A stretch of 64,000 nucleotides of DNA from Burkholderia cepacia (GCF_001718835.1 NZ_CP013444.1:3162001-3226000), one strand, 5' to 3'; shown: positions 8,165-17,421, counted from the stretch's first letter. Numbers and translations are program-made. The notes: a model not told the origin generated them from the sequence alone.

Positions 8165-9448
8165 ATGAAGAGCATTGCCAATTGGACAGCAATCGCCCTG
8201 GCCGGGTGTTGCGCTTGTTTCAGTCAGTTCGTGTCCGCGGCGCCGGCGGTGGTTTGCCCTGCACCCGACGCGTGGTTTGCATCCGCTAACGTTCCCGATC
8301 CCGACAGTAAAATTCCGCCTCCACCCGATAAAAACAACCTGAATTGCCCGTTTCACCAATTTTCCTGGAACGCGTTCCTGTGGCTTACCGAGCCGCTGAA
8401 AAACGGCTTACCTCGATTCGAGAGCTTTTACTCCGACGCAGCGATCGATCCGACGGCGAAGAATCCCACCGAACACGTGCTTGACGGGGTGCAACAAGCG
8501 GAATCGCTCGGCATCGTGGTTGATCAGGGCGGCCGCGCTGTCTATACGAACATGTACATCAACGATGTTTACCGCAATTTTGCCATCAACAATCAACTGT
8601 ACACGCGTGAAGGCATGAAAAAGGCCTCCGCCGACCAGAAATTCGAGATCGGCGCCATATCGCTGAAGGCTGCATGGAAAATCGTCGGCAAGAACGACGA
8701 CGTGAGCCGTTTCTATACGACCACGGCGAAGATCAAACTGCTATCCAAGGTAGGAAAGAGCGTCAACATTCAGCCGAATGCCCAATCTGTCGACGTCACG
8801 GTCGCCCTGGTCGGATTTCATATCGCGTGGGTCGCCGAGGGTCACCCGGAGGCTATCTGGGCTACGTTCGAGCATGTCGACAATGCGCCCGACCTCAGCG
8901 CGAATCAGAATAAAGATCAGCCAGTCTCAACCAAGTCCTTCACGTTCTACAAGGCCGGCACCCTTCCTGCCGATTGCAACCAAAACAATGCATCGCAGAT
9001 CCAGATCGACGAGAACACCCAAATACTGACTCCCGTCACTCAGGTTTGTCGGCAATACAAAACCGGGGGTGGCGACATCTCGAATATCGGCGACATCGAA
9101 TTATTGAATGCAGAAGTCCAGAAACGCCTGAAGGAAAAAAATTCCGTCTGGCAGTACTACAAGGAGGTGGGAGCGGTCTGGCTTTCCGGCAAACCAGCCC
9201 CGACACTCCGCCCCAACTGGAGTCCGAACATCGATCCGTCAATTGTTCGCGGATCCTCGAAACTCTCCAATTCGGTCATCGAAACATTCACGCAAAAAGA
9301 CATCAGCAAGAATCAGTGCTTCAGTTGTCACAACACGATGGGACTCACGAACACCACCGATTTTTCGTTGATGTTGCCGGGCAAGGATATCAGCACCAGC
9401 CATATTCTTTTGCTCAAGTACCTGAATGCCAAGCAGGTCAAAAGATAG
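8165..9448 (+). CDS. Exported c-type heme protein associated with LodA-like oxidase
   Basis: The 427-residue product has a signal peptide (first about 26 residues, ending VSAA) and a single CxxCH heme-attachment motif, CFSCH, near residue 385 close to the C terminus. The rest is not a known cytochrome domain to my eye. It contains FSWNAFLWL near the start and a long beta-rich centre. A GGAGG site precedes the ATG at 8165. It sits 82 bp upstream of the LodA-like gene in the same direction, so it may receive electrons from, or help export or mature, the oxidase. Base composition is clearly more A/T-rich than the flanks, suggesting acquisition by transfer. Confidence 0.75.
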   Translation: MKSIANWTAIALAGCCACFSQFVSAAPAVVCPAPDAWFASANVPDPDSKIPPPPDKNNLNCPFHQFSWNAFLWLTEPLKNGLPRFESFYSDAAIDPTAKNPTEHVLDGVQQAESLGIVVDQGGRAVYTNMYINDVYRNFAINNQLYTREGMKKASADQKFEIGAISLKAAWKIVGKNDDVSRFYTTTAKIKLLSKVGKSVNIQPNAQSVDVTVALVGFHIAWVAEGHPEAIWATFEHVDNAPDLSANQNKDQPVSTKSFTFYKAGTLPADCNQNNASQIQIDENTQILTPVTQVCRQYKTGGGDISNIGDIELLNAEVQKRLKEKNSVWQYYKEVGAVWLSGKPAPTLRPNWSPNIDPSIVRGSSKLSNSVIETFTQKDISKNQCFSCHNTMGLTNTTDFSLMLPGKDISTSHILLLKYLNAKQVKR

Positions 9449-9530
9449 CTTAAACAGCGTGTCGCTGCAGTTCGTCAGCGCAAGACGGCAACATCTTGCG
9501 CGTTCGCCATGAAGATTCAAGAGGCCTGCC

Positions 9531-11654
9531 ATGTCAAACACGAAGTTACGCATTCATCCCGCTATCGGAATCGCGCGTGTCGGTAGCAGCCCCGAATACT
9601 ATATTGCGCCGGAAACCTCGGCCGGGCTGCCGATTGCCGGACAATCCGTTACGGGAGGGCTCCCCATCAAGCCGGGCACCGAAGATACAACGATCACCAG
9701 CAACGACCTGCGCGATGGCCAAGGGCGTCTCAAGCGGCAAGCTGCTCGCTTCAGAATCTATCAGTACAGCGACAATGTCGGCTCAGGCTACCCCACCGGT
9801 TCCGGCACCGAAGTCGTCATCGGCTCGCTGGTGGACGGCAAGCGCGTGAAGGATATTGTGTGGACAGTGCACCTTGCCAACAAGAAGGCCAACTGCTGGA
9901 AGCTGGAGTCGGATCCCGCCGGGCTTGACGCTTACAAAGATGGCAATCGCCCGCCGCTACGCAATAAGGATTTTGCCGGCACGTCCGATCCTTCAAACAA
10001 GACGCGGCTGCGCCAACTCGTAATCGACGCAGGGCCGCGTGCGATCAAGGCATCCGACGGTAGAAGCATTGCATTCGATAACACCACGCCGGCATACGAT
10101 GGCTCTACAGGTGAAATCGTCAAGGTGTCTCGCTATCCACAATCGTTTCCGGCATCAGACGGGGCCGGTCCGTCCGAGGGATCCATCAGCCACCCCATTA
10201 CCACGCTAGGCGAGATGACCACGGAAACCAACGGACGTCTGATCGTTCTGGGCGCATACGGTCTGGCGTGCGGTTTCGATTCCCAAGGCAAGGCGAATCC
10301 CGACGCACCCGTGATACACGATGTCGATAACGACAATTGGCTCGACGATACCGCTGATGGTCCAGTTAGGGCCGTGCTTATTTTCGATGACAACAGCCCG
10401 CGCCCGGTGGACAGCAGTGCGTGGGTGGTTTCGACAGATCCGTCATACGCCCCGCAGACGAGAAACGTCGTCTCGGTGTGGGATGAAGTCTCGACCACCT
10501 GGATCGAAAAATTCGGATTGAGACCCGATATCTACAGCAATGGCCTTTACCAGAGCAATTTCCGGCCATCATTCAATGAAGATATCTTCCCGATACTTCG
10601 AGCGGCTTCCATGCAGAGGTGGAATACCAATCTGCCCGACGACGCGATCCGCAGTCACGACAATATCGAAAAGCTTCCGGTCGACCCGCGGCAATACATC
10701 GATATCATGCCCTACATTCGGAATCCGGATTCGCATTCTCCTGAGCTATCGACAGGTTCACCGTTAATGCCACTCGCGCTTGGCGACAACCAGAAGAGCT
10801 TTCTGACGCTGACTACCGCACAGTACTTTTTCGTGAAGCAATGGTCCAACGGCGAATGCATCCCGTCGAATTCGGCGCCGCTCGGCCCTGGCGAGGCGCT
10901 CGACAAGAGCGTCCTCTCGAACTGCCTGGGAGGACGCTTCGGTCCTGGAATCGAACTGACCTTCATCGTCCGCGATCCGCATTTTTACAAGCCGAACTGG
11001 CAAGATCCCGGAGTCGGCCCTTTCCGCATCAATATGCGCAATCTCGATTACAGGACTGCCACCGCAAACGAACCATTTCTCGGTGTCGGCTACATACCGA
11101 GCGGGAGCGATCCGGTCGAGCCAGGTGATCTCTGCAAGTTCATGGCGATTCCCTGGCACACCGACTACAACTCATGCGCGACGCATTTGCCCGATCCCAA
11201 TCCGGGCGGCGAGCTGAATCCTGATGGCAGTAACCTGTATAGCGGGGTGAACACGACCTTGTACTGGTCGTGGCCCGCGCAACGGCCAGTGGCTGTCTAC
11301 ACCTATGAAGACCTGGTCGCGAACGACGGAACGTTGCCCGTTCAGCGTTACTCCGTACGTGGTGAAGGCACCGACGCACGTCAGTTGCACGAACCCCCGG
11401 TTCAGTTGCCCCCGCCCAAGGAATACAACTCGCCAGCGATGAATGTCGGGCGCTATCAAGACCGTCGCGGCATCCTGCTCGATTGGGACAAGATCGGCTT
11501 CGTCATACAGGGGGTTGCAATCGACGGCTACCCTAAGGGTTATCCTCAGGATTACTACCTGGAAGTGCAAAGCCTCTTCAAGAAGGATTACAGCAACCTC
11601 GTTCAACCTTGGCCCAATTACGTTACCGACTCACTCAGCCCGCCAAATGACTGA
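9531..11654 (+). CDS. lodA: LodA/GoxA-family cysteine tryptophylquinone oxidase
   Basis: The 707-residue protein begins with the family's typical IHPAIGIARVGSSPEYYI and ends with WDKIGFVIQG...YPKGYPQDYYLEVQSL, both LodA-like. Candidate cofactor residues are Cys549 in PWHTDYNSC and Trp581 (or Trp579) in YWSWPAQRP, the region where LodA forms its cysteine tryptophylquinone. A conserved NCLGGRFGPGIE lies near residue 465. Known members oxidise lysine (LodA) or glycine (GoxA) and release hydrogen peroxide, giving antibacterial activity in Marinomonas. The substrate here is not predictable. No signal peptide is seen. The gene is followed by lodB, needed for cofactor formation in characterised systems. 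Confidence 0.9.
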   Translation: MSNTKLRIHPAIGIARVGSSPEYYIAPETSAGLPIAGQSVTGGLPIKPGTEDTTITSNDLRDGQGRLKRQAARFRIYQYSDNVGSGYPTGSGTEVVIGSLVDGKRVKDIVWTVHLANKKANCWKLESDPAGLDAYKDGNRPPLRNKDFAGTSDPSNKTRLRQLVIDAGPRAIKASDGRSIAFDNTTPAYDGSTGEIVKVSRYPQSFPASDGAGPSEGSISHPITTLGEMTTETNGRLIVLGAYGLACGFDSQGKANPDAPVIHDVDNDNWLDDTADGPVRAVLIFDDNSPRPVDSSAWVVSTDPSYAPQTRNVVSVWDEVSTTWIEKFGLRPDIYSNGLYQSNFRPSFNEDIFPILRAASMQRWNTNLPDDAIRSHDNIEKLPVDPRQYIDIMPYIRNPDSHSPELSTGSPLMPLALGDNQKSFLTLTTAQYFFVKQWSNGECIPSNSAPLGPGEALDKSVLSNCLGGRFGPGIELTFIVRDPHFYKPNWQDPGVGPFRINMRNLDYRTATANEPFLGVGYIPSGSDPVEPGDLCKFMAIPWHTDYNSCATHLPDPNPGGELNPDGSNLYSGVNTTLYWSWPAQRPVAVYTYEDLVANDGTLPVQRYSVRGEGTDARQLHEPPVQLPPPKEYNSPAMNVGRYQDRRGILLDWDKIGFVIQGVAIDGYPKGYPQDYYLEVQSLFKKDYSNLVQPWPNYVTDSLSPPND

Positions 11655-11692
11655 CGAGGTCGCGAGACATGCTTTCCTGATGGGTCACACAC

Positions 11693-12853
11693 ATGCCAAC
11701 CATTGAAAGATCGGCCTTGCCGACGCCACGCAAAGCACGCTACCAGATCGCCGTCATCGGAGGCGGCCCCGCGGGCAGCAGCTGCGCGCTGGCGCTGGCA
11801 AAGGCCGGCGTCACCGACATTCTGGTCGTTGAAGCCGGTTCCTATGCCGAAGCGCGGATCGGGGAGAGTATTCCGCCGGAGAGCCGAATACTGTTCCGAC
11901 ACCTGGGTATCGACGGCGCATTCCTCGCCCGGGAGCATGAGCCCTGCTACGGCAGTTGCTCGTACTGGGGCAGCGACAAGCGCGGATACAACGATTCCGT
12001 GCTGAGTCCTCACGGGCACGGCTGGCATCTCGACCGACGCAGGTTCGACGAGCACCTGGCATCACAAGCGCGCGCCGCAGGAGCCGAATTGCTTACGGGG
12101 AATTCGCTCCTGGCGTCAGAGCCGGACGACAAAGCCGGATACACGTTGAGCATCGGACGCGCTGCGTGCGCTGCGTCACGTGTGCGAGCGGATTTCGTCG
12201 TTGATGCGAGCGGCGCACGCTCTGTATTTGCCAGGCAACGCGGCGCAAAGCAAATTGATTCAAATCCGCTGATCTGTATCGCAGCAAGGATCCCGCGGCC
12301 GGACGCCAGCGCGCCCTCTTCAAGGCTGACTCACCTTGAAGCGGTAGAGCATGGCTGGTGGTACCTCGCGTCCGTGCCCGGCAATATCGTCGTCGTCATG
12401 CTCGCAACGCATGCACACACGGTCCGAACGATGCGACTGCATCAAACGGAAAACTGGCATCACATGCTGCGCGCCGCACAGCGCACATGGCGACTCGTAT
12501 GCGACCTGGGCCTGGATCTGCACGATTTGCGCTTGAAGTCGTATCCGGCGCCGTCCTACCGTCTGGACCGGCTGTACGGCAATCAATGGCTTGCAATCGG
12601 CGATGCCGCATCAGCCTACGATCCCATCACCGCTCAAGGAATCATCAAATCGCTATCGAACGGTGTTTCTGCGGCGGATGCCATTCGGAATCGGTTGAAT
12701 GGAGACCCTCATGCGCTGGAGGCGTTCTCGCAAATAGTGCATGCGCAGTATCATCAATATCTGCATATGCGCCATCACTTCTATTGCCTCGAGCAGCGTT
12801 GGCCGGAATCGGACTTCTGGCGACATTGTGCGCAGCAATCGAACCTCGCATGA
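11693..12853 (+). CDS. lodB: LodB-like FAD-dependent monooxygenase (quinone-cofactor maturation)
   Basis: The 386-residue flavoprotein has an N-terminal FAD-binding loop (IAVIGGGPAGSS), the ARIGESIPPE motif and a GDAASAYDPITAQGI motif, all characteristic of the tryptophan-halogenase-like/LodB group. In Marinomonas, LodB is required for making the tryptophylquinone in LodA. Its position 38 bp after the LodA-like gene supports the same role. The codon use is A/T-richer than regional genes, like its partners. Confidence 0.88.
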   Translation: MPTIERSALPTPRKARYQIAVIGGGPAGSSCALALAKAGVTDILVVEAGSYAEARIGESIPPESRILFRHLGIDGAFLAREHEPCYGSCSYWGSDKRGYNDSVLSPHGHGWHLDRRRFDEHLASQARAAGAELLTGNSLLASEPDDKAGYTLSIGRAACAASRVRADFVVDASGARSVFARQRGAKQIDSNPLICIAARIPRPDASAPSSRLTHLEAVEHGWWYLASVPGNIVVVMLATHAHTVRTMRLHQTENWHHMLRAAQRTWRLVCDLGLDLHDLRLKSYPAPSYRLDRLYGNQWLAIGDAASAYDPITAQGIIKSLSNGVSAADAIRNRLNGDPHALEAFSQIVHAQYHQYLHMRHHFYCLEQRWPESDFWRHCAQQSNLA

Positions 12854-13291
12854 AGCCTGGCCGCGACGTTGCTCTTCTGCTTCAACTCCGTCAGGCACCG
12901 GGATGTTCGCCGTTCGGATTCTTTCGCCAGTGTCATGGGCTTGCGCACGACGAGAAGATCAACGCCGCCCGGAATGATCCCCTTGGGTTTTGTATCGCAC
13001 GAGCGTCCTGAAGAAAGGTGATTGCGGGCGAATGCGTCATCGACACCATCATTTCCGCCATAGCGAGATGACCAGGCCATGCTGCGAACGAATGGCCCAT
13101 TTCCGGCCCAAAGCGGGCTGTAATCACGTGTAATCGATTCGCGCGTCAATCCACCTTACGCTGTCAATACTCTTCCGCAAGCCTTGATTTCTCCGAAGGT
13201 GCAGCATTGCTGGCTGGAAGAGGTGCGAACACCACGAGCATCAACACTTAGCACATTCTTTCTTCAACGTTAAAGCGTGAAAGGAGCTGTC
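12854..13291. other. Intergenic region with the second TGTAAT repeat motif
   Basis: No gene is supported in these 438 bp. Short open frames on both strands lack recognisable features. At 13119-13136 the sequence TGTAATCACGTGTAATCG repeats the motif found at 7898-7915 (16 of 18 identical), placed 155 bp before the first AidA-like gene. Confidence 0.5.
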
Positions 13292-13855
13292 ATGCCTGAG
13301 ATTTTGAGTACCTACAATATCGTAGATGTCCTTACCGCGATCGATGTGGAAAAAATCCTGAGCGATCTGCCAGCCAGTCAGCTCAGCAAGAATCCCCAAT
13401 ACCCGACCACGCTGAAAAGCAACGGTCACGACGAGATCTACATGATAACCACTGACAAAAACGTCATTTCCGGCCAGGCCGGAGATGCTTTGAATGTCAG
13501 TGTTGACGTTAACGATATTATTCGCTGGCGCACCACTTCGCTTACTGTAGTAGCAGACTACAGGTGCATCATTTATCAAGTCAAACTCAAAAAAAACATC
13601 GAAGGCGCCCACCCGGACTACCCTCTGTTGAGCGACCCGCATTTTGCACACACCTACCCGAGCGAGCCCGACCCCAAACCGGGCTGGCCAAACAATGGTG
13701 TGGAAAAAAGAACAAGTTCAGATTACTTCTGGCACTCCACCGCGCAAAGTGAAGGCACCGCCATCTATACATTTGTCGTGGCCATTTACAAGCACAACTC
13801 AGTCGAGCCACTGGGCTACTTCTCCTGGGATCCGAAAATCACCATCCGAAACTGA
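13292..13855 (+). CDS. AidA/PixA inclusion-body family protein (first of tandem pair)
   Basis: The 187-residue protein shows the PixA/AidA pattern: N-terminal IVDVLTAIDVEKIL, YMITT after about 50 residues, a central NDIIRWRTTSLT, and C-terminal YTFVVAIY...GYFSWDP. An AAGGAG site precedes the ATG at 13292. AidA proteins of Burkholderia cepacia complex strains are known as strongly quorum-sensing-controlled and involved in slow killing of nematodes; PixA forms cytoplasmic inclusions in Xenorhabdus. The molecular function is unsettled. Base composition is well below the regional GC. Confidence 0.88.
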   Translation: MPEILSTYNIVDVLTAIDVEKILSDLPASQLSKNPQYPTTLKSNGHDEIYMITTDKNVISGQAGDALNVSVDVNDIIRWRTTSLTVVADYRCIIYQVKLKKNIEGAHPDYPLLSDPHFAHTYPSEPDPKPGWPNNGVEKRTSSDYFWHSTAQSEGTAIYTFVVAIYKHNSVEPLGYFSWDPKITIRN

Positions 13856-14033
13856 GCCCGGACCAGCACCTTGAATGCCGCTAAACCCAGAGTGGGGCCA
13901 CAGATAGTCGAGCAGTCGAACCAACGAAGCCACATTGGCGTCGCGAACGTGAACTGGAAGATGAGCGCCAAAACCATAGGCGTTGCTGCCTGGCACGTCA
14001 TTTTTTCAAAACTCAAATCTGAAAGGAACTGCC

Positions 14034-14606
14034 ATGTCTCAAAAAAGCACCTACAAGATCATTGATGTCCTGATCGCCTTCGATGTCGAAAATATTCTTA
14101 AAAAACTCGACGGCAGCCCGCAAAGCCGAAGCAAAAATAATCCACCCAGCCTTGGGAGCAACGTAAATAGTGTCTACATGATTACGACTATTGCGGATGC
14201 CGTATATGGCTTTGGCCAAGGTCCGTATCAGGGTCTGGACGAGGGTGAGGCCGGAAGCAATTTGAGAATCAAGGCTGAAGTTGAAGATGTCATCCGCTGG
14301 CGCACCGTTTCGCTTACCGACCAGGCGGACTACAAGTGTTTTTTATACCGCTTCAAATCTTACGGCGCCAATCTGTTGAGCGACGTACATTACCTCACTA
14401 CCAACATCAATCAGCCTTACCCCCTGCAGGGCTGGCCCGACAACAACCTTGTGGGCGAAGAAAAGCGTGCGGATTACTACGCGCAGGCCACCGTACTCGC
14501 TCCTGGCACTGAAACCTATGCATTTTACGTGGCCATTTATGACCGTCACGCGCAACCGAAAGGCTACTTCTACTGGGATCCCTATATCAACATCAGCAAC
14601 CGGTAA
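14034..14606 (+). CDS. AidA/PixA inclusion-body family protein (second of tandem pair)
   Basis: The 190-residue paralogue of the preceding gene shares the same landmarks: YKIIDVLIAFDVENIL, VYMITT, VEDVIRWRTVSLTDQADYKC, YAFYVAIYD and GYFYWDP. GAAAGGAAC precedes the ATG at 14034, the true start because the upstream extension lacks family sequence. The 178-bp gap to the first copy contains no terminator that I can see, so the pair may be co-transcribed. The two copies are diverged, so the duplication is not recent. Confidence 0.88.
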   Translation: MSQKSTYKIIDVLIAFDVENILKKLDGSPQSRSKNNPPSLGSNVNSVYMITTIADAVYGFGQGPYQGLDEGEAGSNLRIKAEVEDVIRWRTVSLTDQADYKCFLYRFKSYGANLLSDVHYLTTNINQPYPLQGWPDNNLVGEEKRADYYAQATVLAPGTETYAFYVAIYDRHAQPKGYFYWDPYINISNR

Positions 14607-14701
14607 GCGCAAACCAGCGGCACAAGGCGGGTGGAGTCAGCCCGCCCGCCACTTCCATCTGCCGGGGTTACCCAATTTCCTCGGACAGGCAAGCCGTCAA
14701 G

Positions 14702-16939
14702 TCAGAGAAACAGCAGCGCCGGATTCAACGCCGATTCGCGTCGCGGCTCGTCGCACCAACCCAACTCCACCGGAACCGCATAGAGCCGTCGCGCACCGAA
14801 ACGCGGCCAGAAATGGCAAAGCCCCGGCGCGATCACTTGCACAACAGACAACCCGATATCGGGCCGCGTCTTGTCGACGACGAGCACGTCCATTCCGGCT
14901 GCGGCGATTCGCCCGACGCAATGTGCGATGGCCTCCGACAACGTGGCCGCGTCGACGGGCTGCCACGTCGAGCTCGTCGTGCAGCGCACGCCGTTCGCCG
15001 GATACAGAAATTCAGTCGCGGAAAGCTTCGCGCGATCCCACGGGTGCGGTGCATCCGCCGCGACATCGAGCAACTGGTTGACTTCGGTCAGCGCACGCTG
15101 CACGGCGATGCGGGCGTCCGGATGACAGCCGAAGCCGATCGAGAAGCGTCCGTCGACCGGATTCTCCGCAAGCGCGGCCACTGCCGGCACGCCCAGATCG
15201 TGCGTGATGTCGAGCGCCCACATCCGCCACCCGAGCGTTTCGTATTCCTTCACGAGTGCATCGAAATACGGATCCGCGAAACTCGCGAGATCGATGCCCG
15301 GGCGCGGAATCCGGTTGTACCACCAGATCGCGACCGCATCGCGCTCGATCAATTCGAGCATGCCTTGCAGAATCGCCTCGTCGAGGTACGATCCCGCCGC
15401 GCAGCCGTTGGGGTTGTGCACGCATGTCACGTTGGCTTGCGCGCTGCCGGGCGTTTCCGCATAGCAGTAGCTCAGCGGCACGAGACGGCGTTTCCCCGTC
15501 ACGAGCGACCAGGCAGGCGTCCAGTCGATGACGTCGTGCGCCATAAAGCGCGGCGGCACTTGCTTTCGAACGTCGCTGGTCAGTGCGTTGATGGCCTCGC
15601 GCTCGTCGAATTGCCGTTCGCTGAACTGCTGAAGATCGTTGACGTGTATCGGTTCGGCATCCCATGCCGGATCGGCGAGCAGCGCTTCGATGCTGCCGGT
15701 CACCGTCGCTTCGTCACCCTGATAAACGCTGCTGAATCGCTCGAGTGCCTCGCACAGCGCGCTCACGCGGGCTTGATCGTCGGTGCGCCCCTTGCCGGAG
15801 CAGATCCTGTCGAACCGGTTGCCGCTCGGCACGGCGGCCGGACACACGAGAAAACCCGACGCATAGACTTTGCGCAGCCCGGCGTGGCGCTTCGGCATCG
15901 GGTGCAGATAGGCGATCGCGCCGCTGAGCGGCGAGATCAGATGCGCATAGCGCTCGAACACCTGTTGCGGATCGGCGGTACGGTAGCCGCCGTCGGCATG
16001 TTTCAACAGCGTGTGCCCGGCAAGCTGCGGCGCGCGCGCCGCCTGCTCGCGCATCCACGTGGGATTGCCGCAGCGCGGACATTGGGGCCGCCTGAGCACG
16101 CGGTGCTGCTCGGTGGCGAGCGTGTCGATGCGATGCGACACGATACGGGTTCGCGCACGCTCCGCTGCCGCGCGGTTGACCGCTATCTGCTCGACTGCCG
16201 CCGCAACGAGCGCGGCTGCCGCGGCGGCCCCGGCGCGTGAAACAGCCCGCGGCAAACGAATCGCGTCGCTGCCGTGATGGCGAGCAAGCAGCGCCTCGAC
16301 GGGCCGATTGATGCGAATCCAGTAGCGCACGCATTCGATGCACGGCGCGTCGGCGAGCGCGCCGTCGCCAGCCAGCAGCGGCCCGACCAGCGTCTGGACA
16401 CCGTTCGCCGCCACGACGAGCAACGCCCCGCCACGCGACGCAATTCGCGCGGCGAAATCGGCCAGATCGTCGCGATCATGGGAATCGGCGATCGCGATGG
16501 TCAATTCGGCGTCCGGCACGACGTCGATGCCTGCCGTTGCAAGCGCCAGCTTGAGCGGCGCGTCGTCGGCGCCGAACGCTTCGACCGCGACGCGAAGCTG
16601 CGCGATGCGCGCGCAAGCGGCGTCGCCGTCGAGTCCGGCACGTTCGAAAAAGCCGCGCGCCGAATCGTCGTCGTGCGGCGAGTCGGCGCGCACGTACCCG
16701 CGACGCACCAGATGATCGAGTCCGGCGAGCACGTCCCATTCTCCGAACGTGCCGGCGAGCGATGTCACGATCTCGGCGATCGTCATCCGCGCGCGCAAGC
16801 AGGCGGCGATCCGCACGAAGATCGCGCCTGACAGCATCGCGCGCCTGAATTCGTCGACGATGAACAACGTCTCGGGCCCCGCATCGAGCACGAGCAAATG
16901 CGGCTTGAAGCGCAACACGCGCGAAAAATCGTCGAGCAT
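14702..16939 (-). CDS. Fused TOMM cyclodehydratase (leader-binding domain plus YcaO)
   Basis: The 745-residue protein fuses an N-terminal precursor-recognition/E1-like domain with a C-terminal YcaO domain. Paired C-x2-C motifs (CIECVRYW near residue 215, CPRCGNP near 290) form the zinc tetrathiolate typical of such fusions. The YcaO half shows SGKGRTDDQARVSALCEALER and ILQGMLELIERDAVAIW, the ATP/Mg-binding glutamate motifs. It would convert Cys, Ser or Thr of a precursor peptide into azolines using ATP. The ATG at 16939 has only a weak ribosome site, and a strong hairpin lies just upstream. It is the last gene of the operon. Confidence 0.92.
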   Translation of the reverse strand: MLDDFSRVLRFKPHLLVLDAGPETLFIVDEFRRAMLSGAIFVRIAACLRARMTIAEIVTSLAGTFGEWDVLAGLDHLVRRGYVRADSPHDDDSARGFFERAGLDGDAACARIAQLRVAVEAFGADDAPLKLALATAGIDVVPDAELTIAIADSHDRDDLADFAARIASRGGALLVVAANGVQTLVGPLLAGDGALADAPCIECVRYWIRINRPVEALLARHHGSDAIRLPRAVSRAGAAAAAALVAAAVEQIAVNRAAAERARTRIVSHRIDTLATEQHRVLRRPQCPRCGNPTWMREQAARAPQLAGHTLLKHADGGYRTADPQQVFERYAHLISPLSGAIAYLHPMPKRHAGLRKVYASGFLVCPAAVPSGNRFDRICSGKGRTDDQARVSALCEALERFSSVYQGDEATVTGSIEALLADPAWDAEPIHVNDLQQFSERQFDEREAINALTSDVRKQVPPRFMAHDVIDWTPAWSLVTGKRRLVPLSYCYAETPGSAQANVTCVHNPNGCAAGSYLDEAILQGMLELIERDAVAIWWYNRIPRPGIDLASFADPYFDALVKEYETLGWRMWALDITHDLGVPAVAALAENPVDGRFSIGFGCHPDARIAVQRALTEVNQLLDVAADAPHPWDRAKLSATEFLYPANGVRCTTSSTWQPVDAATLSEAIAHCVGRIAAAGMDVLVVDKTRPDIGLSVVQVIAPGLCHFWPRFGARRLYAVPVELGWCDEPRRESALNPALLFL

Positions 16940-16974
16940 CGTCGGGTTCCGTGCAAGGAATGGCTGGCGAAGAC

Positions 16975-17007
16975 GGCGCGGCCCGTCCGTCTGGAACGGG
17001 CCGCGCC
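16975..17007 (-). promoter_or_regulatory. Intercistronic hairpin between TOMM precursor and cyclodehydratase
   Basis: Arms 16975-16986 and 16996-17007 are a perfect 12-bp GC-rich inverted repeat with a 9-nt loop, without a T-run. It sits between the second precursor's stop and the YcaO gene start. Such structures commonly lower read-through from an abundant precursor message into enzyme genes or stabilise the precursor mRNA. Confidence 0.5.
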
Positions 17008-17033
17008 GCGGTACGTGACTCAGGCGCGCAAGG

Positions 17034-17402
17034 TCAGCAGCAGGTGAACAGGTAGGTTGGCCCGGCGTCGCAGTAGGCCGCAAGCGCAACAGCCTCTTCG
17101 CCCCGGCTCTCCGGCCGCTCCGGTATGCCGACCCACATGGTGTTCCGCGGCAGGTGCCAACTCCCTTCACCACTCCCGTCACTGCCGCTCTTCCAGCCAT
17201 AGTCGCCTTTCGGCTTGACGATCTCGAGCTCGATAATCCACGGACATTGGTAACCGAAGTATTTCGCGAGCGCCTCGAACGGGTTCTTCAGCAACTCGTC
17301 CTTGAACGTCTTGTCTTGCCAGGAAAGCGCGATCGCGCGCAAATACACCTTCTGGAACTCCAGCATCGATTCGAGCGTCGGATTAGCGTTGTTCTGTGCC
17401 AT
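17034..17402 (-). CDS. TOMM precursor, BMA_0021/BMA_0022-type, with Cys-containing tail
   Basis: The 122-residue protein has a nitrile-hydratase-like leader: FQKVYLRAIALSWQDKTF, then LLKNPFEALAKYFGY. It ends in a short tail, CDAGPTYLFTCC, after a conserved ALAAY. Three cysteines and two threonines in the tail are candidate cyclisation sites. This matches the BMA_0021/BMA_0022 precursor family known from Burkholderia mallei. The gene lies directly before the cyclodehydratase and 19 bp after its sister precursor, with AGGGAA before the ATG. Confidence 0.85.
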   Translation of the reverse strand: MAQNNANPTLESMLEFQKVYLRAIALSWQDKTFKDELLKNPFEALAKYFGYQCPWIIELEIVKPKGDYGWKSGSDGSGEGSWHLPRNTMWVGIPERPESRGEEAVALAAYCDAGPTYLFTCC

Positions 17403-17421
17403 GTCAAATTCCCTGATGTCA

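Noticed and set aside
12781..13149. 122-codon minus-strand frame after lodB
   Set aside because: No domain; part is antisense to lodB. I considered a decayed transposase but saw no DDE or helix-turn-helix motif.
13816..14016. Hydrophobic 66-codon minus-strand frame between the aidA-like genes
   Set aside because: It looks membrane-like, but it overlaps the 3' end of the first aidA-like gene and has no ribosome site or family similarity.
14607..14701. Short GC inverted repeat after the second aidA-like gene
   Set aside because: The stem is only about 6 bp with a long loop and no T-run, too weak to call a terminator.
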